Positions 60,601-64,000 of a DNA stretch of 64,000 nt are shown here, piece after piece. Position numbers and translations under genes: made by a program. The notes under the pieces are model-generated. The model was not told where the DNA came from, did not search any database, and was given only the letters and a program-made list of their open reading frames with translations. The stretch is taken from the NCBI GenBank assembly GCA_038123275.1, contig JAYORG010000007.1, positions 7,842-71,841 of the forward strand, written 5' to 3'. The stretch comes from CAJQHT01 sp038123275. GTDB lineage: Bacteria; Pseudomonadota; Alphaproteobacteria; Rickettsiales; UBA1997. Within the stretch, counting starts at the first letter, position 1; each line of letters starts with the position of its first letter.

Positions 60601-62009
60601 TGTCCTGATATTTTAGAAAACTCAACAATTAAATTTTTATCAACTTTTAAACTACCACTTTTATAGTGTTTTACTGGATCTTGAATTACAAAAATATTTT
60701 TATAATTTTCATTTACCACCAAATAATAAATAAAGTAATTTTTTCCAAGTGTTTCAGCCGTATCCCACTCATTTGGAGTTAATTTAAAACGATTATTTGT
60801 AATAGCCTTCTTTGATTTTGTTGTTTTAACTTCAATATAACGCTTCTTTTTTTCTAATTCAACACTCTGAATATCATAACCAACTCCAAGTGGAGTGGAT
60901 ATTTTATTAATTAAATGTTGCCTACTTGATTTACCTTTTGTTCTTAGGTATTCATGCGCTAATACTAGACTTTCACCATAGTCTCCTATGATTTTAGTAG
61001 GCACTTTTCTATTATCACTCATTCGTGAATAATATTCTTGAACAAGGTTAGAAATATTTTCTTCTTCTGCTCTATTTAGCCTTGGAGCAAAAGCCTCAAT
61101 ATTATCAAACTTATTTACGAAATAGAACCAAGACTCTTCAATGTCAGATATTTCAGGATTTGTAAATTCTTCTTTTGTGTAAAATTCATCGTAACCTCTG
61201 AACCAAACCGAATTGTTTAAATGATAATCAATTGCTTCTTTATTATCTATATTTAGATAGTAATAGTAACTCGTGCCCTTGTGATTTAATAGATTTGCCA
61301 AAACCATGTAGTCCAAAATATCCCCAGCATATCTACATAGATCACCTTTAGATGGGTAGTTTGAAGTTTTGCCATTTTTTAATTGTGCATAGTGATGATC
61401 GTATTCTATTTTCTCGGATCTATGCTTGATTATCATTTCAGCAACATATTTAGGACTCTTTCCATCTCTTGTAACTCTTAAATCAAAATAAGCACATTGA
61501 GTTAGCTCTTCTGCTGTTACTCTAAAGGGTTTTCCAGTTATTTTTTCTCCCTCAATTAGAAGTTGTAAAATAAAGTTACAAGGCTTGAACTTTATGCCTG
61601 CTTTTATTTGTTTAGCAACATTATGAGATTTGATGTGTCCAGCTGGGTACTGGAATGAGTATAGAAAATAATTAAAGAATTCATCTAAATATTGATTCTC
61701 AGCTAAACGAATAGCCATTTGATTTGGCTGCAAATACCCATCTTTTTCTTTAATAAAAGAAAATAGTGCAGAAATCTCAGTTCTCCAGTTATCAATTGTT
61801 TTTTTGGTAGATGACAAATTCTTTTTAAAGCTAAATAATATTTTATTCAACTCAATGTTAAACTCTTTTTCTGGCAGAATGCTTATTTCTGAGATTGATG
61901 TTGCTACATAAAGCAAAACTTCTTCTACATCATTTTTAAAGCGTGGCCTTACATGATGTAAGCGAAAGAAATATTCGTCAGGAATCTTATATTTTCCTTT
62001 TTTGTTCAT
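60570..62009 (-). CDS. Probable restriction endonuclease with DUF3883 / PD-(D/E)xK domain
   Basis: 479 residues. The C-terminal approximately 120 residues hold GDYGESLVLAHEYLRTKG, then GVGYDIQSVELEKKKRYIEVKTTK, giving the D...ExK arrangement of PD-(D/E)xK nucleases as in DUF3883 proteins (IEVKTT). The N-terminal 330 residues are helical, not recognised, and may contain the DNA-recognition part. It lies between two methyltransferase genes, overlapping the upstream one by 4 bases and the downstream one by 31, which is the main reason to call it the restriction subunit. Confidence 0.75.
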   Translation of the reverse strand: MNKKGKYKIPDEYFFRLHHVRPRFKNDVEEVLLYVATSISEISILPEKEFNIELNKILFSFKKNLSSTKKTIDNWRTEISALFSFIKEKDGYLQPNQMAIRLAENQYLDEFFNYFLYSFQYPAGHIKSHNVAKQIKAGIKFKPCNFILQLLIEGEKITGKPFRVTAEELTQCAYFDLRVTRDGKSPKYVAEMIIKHRSEKIEYDHHYAQLKNGKTSNYPSKGDLCRYAGDILDYMVLANLLNHKGTSYYYYLNIDNKEAIDYHLNNSVWFRGYDEFYTKEEFTNPEISDIEESWFYFVNKFDNIEAFAPRLNRAEEENISNLVQEYYSRMSDNRKVPTKIIGDYGESLVLAHEYLRTKGKSSRQHLINKISTPLGVGYDIQSVELEKKKRYIEVKTTKSKKAITNNRFKLTPNEWDTAETLGKNYFIYYLVVNENYKNIFVIQDPVKHYKSGSLKVDKNLIVEFSKISGQWEKLLEIRN

Positions 62010-63073
62010 AAATATTTCTCCAATGATTTGGCCAATACTTCCGCTAATAAAGTTGGCACGGCATTTCCTACTTGCTTATATTGGCTCGTTTTACTTCCTA
62101 GGAAAATAAATGTATCTGGGAAAGACTGAATCCTTGCACTTTCTCTGACTGTTGGAACGCGGTTATATTCATAATGAAAATGATGTCTATGTCCTGTGTC
62201 AATTGTAAAGCTTGGTTTTTTACTATTTAACCTAGTCCACGCAATATTTACTTTTCTAGTTTTACGTAATCCCTTTGGTAAACTTTTGTAATTTTTTCCA
62301 TCTGGAACCATGGCAATTATTTTAATGGTTTGATCTTTGTGGTTAGATACTTGATGATTATAAATTCCTATTGAGTTATTTCTTAGTAACTCCTGATATT
62401 TAGATTCTGGCTTTATAAAATATTTACCACCATCAATGATACTACCTTCAGGCAGATCTGATATGGCTTCTTTTGAGGTTATTGGATTTAACGTTGTAGG
62501 CTCTGGAAAAATAAATTCTTGTCCCCCCTTTAATCCAACAAAAAAAGCTCTCTTTCGATTTTGAGGAACTCCATAGTTTGATGACATTAAAACCTCGCAT
62601 GATACTTTATATCCCAATTCCTCAAAATCTTTTATTATTGTTTTTTTGATTGAGCCACTGCCCATAGAAACTATATTTGGGACATTTTCCATTAAAAATG
62701 CTTTTGGCTTATAGTATTCAACAAAATCAATAAATGATTTATAAAGTTTATTTCTTTCATCATTAATAATTCTTTTTCCAGCAATTGAGAAACCTTGACA
62801 TGGTGGGCCACCAATTATTAAATCGACATCCTTTACTTTGGTTTTCTTGCCAATATCCATTACTGTTTCATTTGATAAATCTGCCACAAGTCCAATTGAA
62901 TCTTTGTGAGAGTTTCTAAAGGTTGCAATCGCATCTTTGCAATTGTCTATTCCTAAAATAATTTCATATCCAGCTTTAGTAAAGCCATGCGACAAACCAC
63001 CACAACCACAAAATAAATCAATTACTGTTTTTTTAGCATTTTTCATATTGATATTACTCAGATTTATTATCAC
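62006..63073 (-). CDS. DNA (cytosine-5) methyltransferase, first of the operon
   Basis: 355 residues. Motif I IDLFCGCGGLSHGF, IV GGPPCQGFSIAG (catalytic Cys92), VI FLMENVPNIV, VIII PQNRKRAFFVGL, IX/X ESARIQSFPD and QVGNAVPTLL. The start at 63073 has GAAAGAG seven bases upstream but overlaps the regulator by 20 bases; the Met at 63046 is the alternative. Together with the other methyltransferase this implies an asymmetric recognition site or two cytosines per site. Confidence 0.93.
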   Translation of the reverse strand: MIINLSNINMKNAKKTVIDLFCGCGGLSHGFTKAGYEIILGIDNCKDAIATFRNSHKDSIGLVADLSNETVMDIGKKTKVKDVDLIIGGPPCQGFSIAGKRIINDERNKLYKSFIDFVEYYKPKAFLMENVPNIVSMGSGSIKKTIIKDFEELGYKVSCEVLMSSNYGVPQNRKRAFFVGLKGGQEFIFPEPTTLNPITSKEAISDLPEGSIIDGGKYFIKPESKYQELLRNNSIGIYNHQVSNHKDQTIKIIAMVPDGKNYKSLPKGLRKTRKVNIAWTRLNSKKPSFTIDTGHRHHFHYEYNRVPTVRESARIQSFPDTFIFLGSKTSQYKQVGNAVPTLLAEVLAKSLEKYL

Positions 63074-63314
63074 TAAACTCTTTCAATAGATCTATTCTAT
63101 ATTTAACCTTATCATTCTCAAATCTGATTCCATTTTCTTCAAAAGCTTCAACCACCTTTTCAAGCGTATCAACTTTTAAATTTCTGATTCCTCTTTCAAA
63201 ATCTGCCAAAGTTGCCCTATTAATTCCTGCTTTTTTGCTTAAATCTTCCTGCTTCCAACTCAATAGATCTCTTGCTGCCTTGCATTGCTGATAAGAAATA
63301 ATTATTTTGCTCAT
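63054..63314 (-). CDS. XRE-type controller protein of the restriction-modification operon
   Basis: 86 residues with a Cro/C1-type helix-turn-helix (ISYQQCKAARDLLSWKQEDLSKKAGINRATLADFERG). The second half (LEKVVEAFEENGIRFENDKV) is a pattern common in small XRE regulators. First gene of the R-M operon, so it probably acts like a C protein that times endonuclease expression. A 17-bp palindrome lies 47 bases upstream. Confidence 0.85.
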   Translation of the reverse strand: MSKIIISYQQCKAARDLLSWKQEDLSKKAGINRATLADFERGIRNLKVDTLEKVVEAFEENGIRFENDKVKYRIDLLKEFSDNKSE

Positions 63315-63360
63315 TTATTTTAAATTTTTTATTGACTAAAGCAATTTAGTGATGCTATAT

Positions 63361-63377
63361 TACAACACTATGTTGTA
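63361..63377. promoter_or_regulatory. 17-bp palindrome upstream of the controller gene
   Basis: TACAACA-CTA-TGTTGTA, a perfect inverted repeat with a 3-base centre, lies 47-63 bases before the regulator start, in the position of a C-protein operator. The sequence differs from the classical GACT/AGTC C-box, so the link is positional. Confidence 0.5.
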
Positions 63378-63520
63378 TTAATTATATTTAATGATGTCTT
63401 GTGAACAAGATATCTGCGCAATAAATGCTATTTTACTCATAAAACCAAATATAATTTTCCTTTATTACACTTAAATTGCAACAACTTGTAAGCTTTTTAA
63501 TATTTAAAATTGTCATAATC

Positions 63521-63937
63521 ATGAAAAATGCAGATCAAATCAAAAACCTTAAAGCCCTTGCTGGCTCAATAGCACATGAAACACGCAACCCCTTAGCTTC
63601 AATTCAACAAGGCTGTGATATTGTTAGAAATTGCCTTAATAAAGCTATGGAATATTTAGATTTAATTTCTACCTCCTCAAATCGTGGCTTGATGGTGTCG
63701 GATATGATTTTAGCTAATATTAGGGAGGAGAAAATTGATTCTAGTAAATTTGTTGATCTATCAATTGCTAAAATTGTTAAATCCGCTATTAGAGAATTTG
63801 CTTTTGAATCAGAAGAAGAAAGGCACCTAGTTAATGTTGATTTGGAGGGTGATTTTATTTTTAGAGGTGATGAAACTATGGCTATATTTGTTTTGATTAA
63901 CCTTTTGAAGAACTCCATTTATTACAAGGCTAAATAA
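63521..63937 (+). pseudogene. Truncated sensor histidine kinase
   Basis: 138 residues from the Met at 63521. HisKA region LAGSIAHETRNPLASIQQGCDIV with the phospho-accepting His, then the beginning of the ATPase domain up to the N box (LINLLKNSIYYKAK), where it stops. The G1/G2 boxes are missing. A mobile-element terminal sequence begins 8 bases after the stop, which explains the truncation. The wording resembles the kinase cores of quorum-sensing-type hybrid kinases. Without an ATP lid it cannot autophosphorylate. Confidence 0.7.
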
Positions 63938-63944
63938 AGAGGCT

Positions 63945-63967
63945 AATAAAGGGGTTGTATGTTCAAA
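63945..63967 (+). repeat. Mobile-element terminal sequence at the histidine kinase breakpoint
   Basis: AATAAAGGGGTTGTATGTTC then AAA matches 51985-52008 with one difference and resembles the outer ends of the MITE copies. The element continues beyond the window, so its type (IS or MITE) cannot be told. Confidence 0.5.
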
Positions 63968-64000
63968 TACAGCTAAATTCCTAATCTAAATTTGCTTAAA

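Noticed and set aside
63604..63918. Minus-strand 104-residue frame opposite the truncated kinase
   Set aside because: Plus strand carries clear HisKA motifs; the antisense frame has none.

Overview
This window is AT-rich (roughly 30% GC by eye) and densely coded, with many start/stop overlaps. The gene set is that of a Gram-negative alphaproteobacterium: LipB, RuvAB, CoaBC, CcoG, DsbB, UvrA, IF-1, an ATP-dependent zinc importer, a TonB/FecA iron system and homoserine kinase of the aminoglycoside-phosphotransferase type. Low GC, A-rich lysine codons, several orphan proteins that look like host-interaction factors (HExxH proteins, leucine-rich repeats, SV40-like nuclear-localisation patches), decayed toxin genes and palindromic dispersed repeats suggest a host-associated lineage such as Rickettsiales or Holosporales. 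Glutamine synthetase, Pgi and ThrB indicate more metabolism than a typical Rickettsia. The taxonomic placement is inference; no rRNA gene is present.

Layout. 1-8.5 kb: end of rlmN, a LysR regulator, a MetF-like reductase, a large surface-type gene broken at an A7 tract, lipB, then ruvA-ruvB-coaBC. 8.5-8.9 kb: a 142-nt near-perfect inverted repeat abutting tRNA-Cys, and a REP-like repeat. 8.9-12 kb: pgi-dsbB-ccoG, overlapping. 12-19.5 kb: a FliB-like protein, znuBC facing away from znuA, tmk, an SDR, glnA. 19.5-28.5 kb: a DUF2269/DUF4166/saccharopine-dehydrogenase-like trio, divergent tonB and fecA with two Fur boxes between them, a 950-residue hybrid histidine kinase, a methyltransferase. 28.6-34.7 kb: infA, uvrA, ispA, a YqaA-like membrane protein, an HExxH protein. 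34.8-42.3 kb: DUF445 and a complete MoxR-DUF58-DUF4381-BatA-BatB/C-BatD cluster. 42.3-46.2 kb: guaB, fur, a second HExxH protein, thrB.

46.2-64 kb is accessory DNA. It holds a leucine-rich-repeat protein split at a T9 tract, two orphan genes and a dead toxin-antitoxin pair enclosed by two directly repeated MITE-like elements, dps followed by a 160-nt palindromic element, and a second metal-uptake operon (DUF2946-like, outer-membrane porin, metal-binding protein, permease and a JmjC/cupin-like protein, with no ATPase of its own). It ends with an MNT-HEPN protein, a four-gene restriction-modification operon with two C5-cytosine methyltransferases, and a histidine kinase cut off at a mobile-element end.

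How the parts relate: Fur, the Fur boxes, TonB, FecA and Dps form an iron-homeostasis set. The two zinc-type loci probably share the single ZnuC ATPase. Three genes are interrupted exactly at homopolymer tracts, which could mean phase variation, polymerase slippage, decay or sequencing error. The sequence alone cannot tell these apart.
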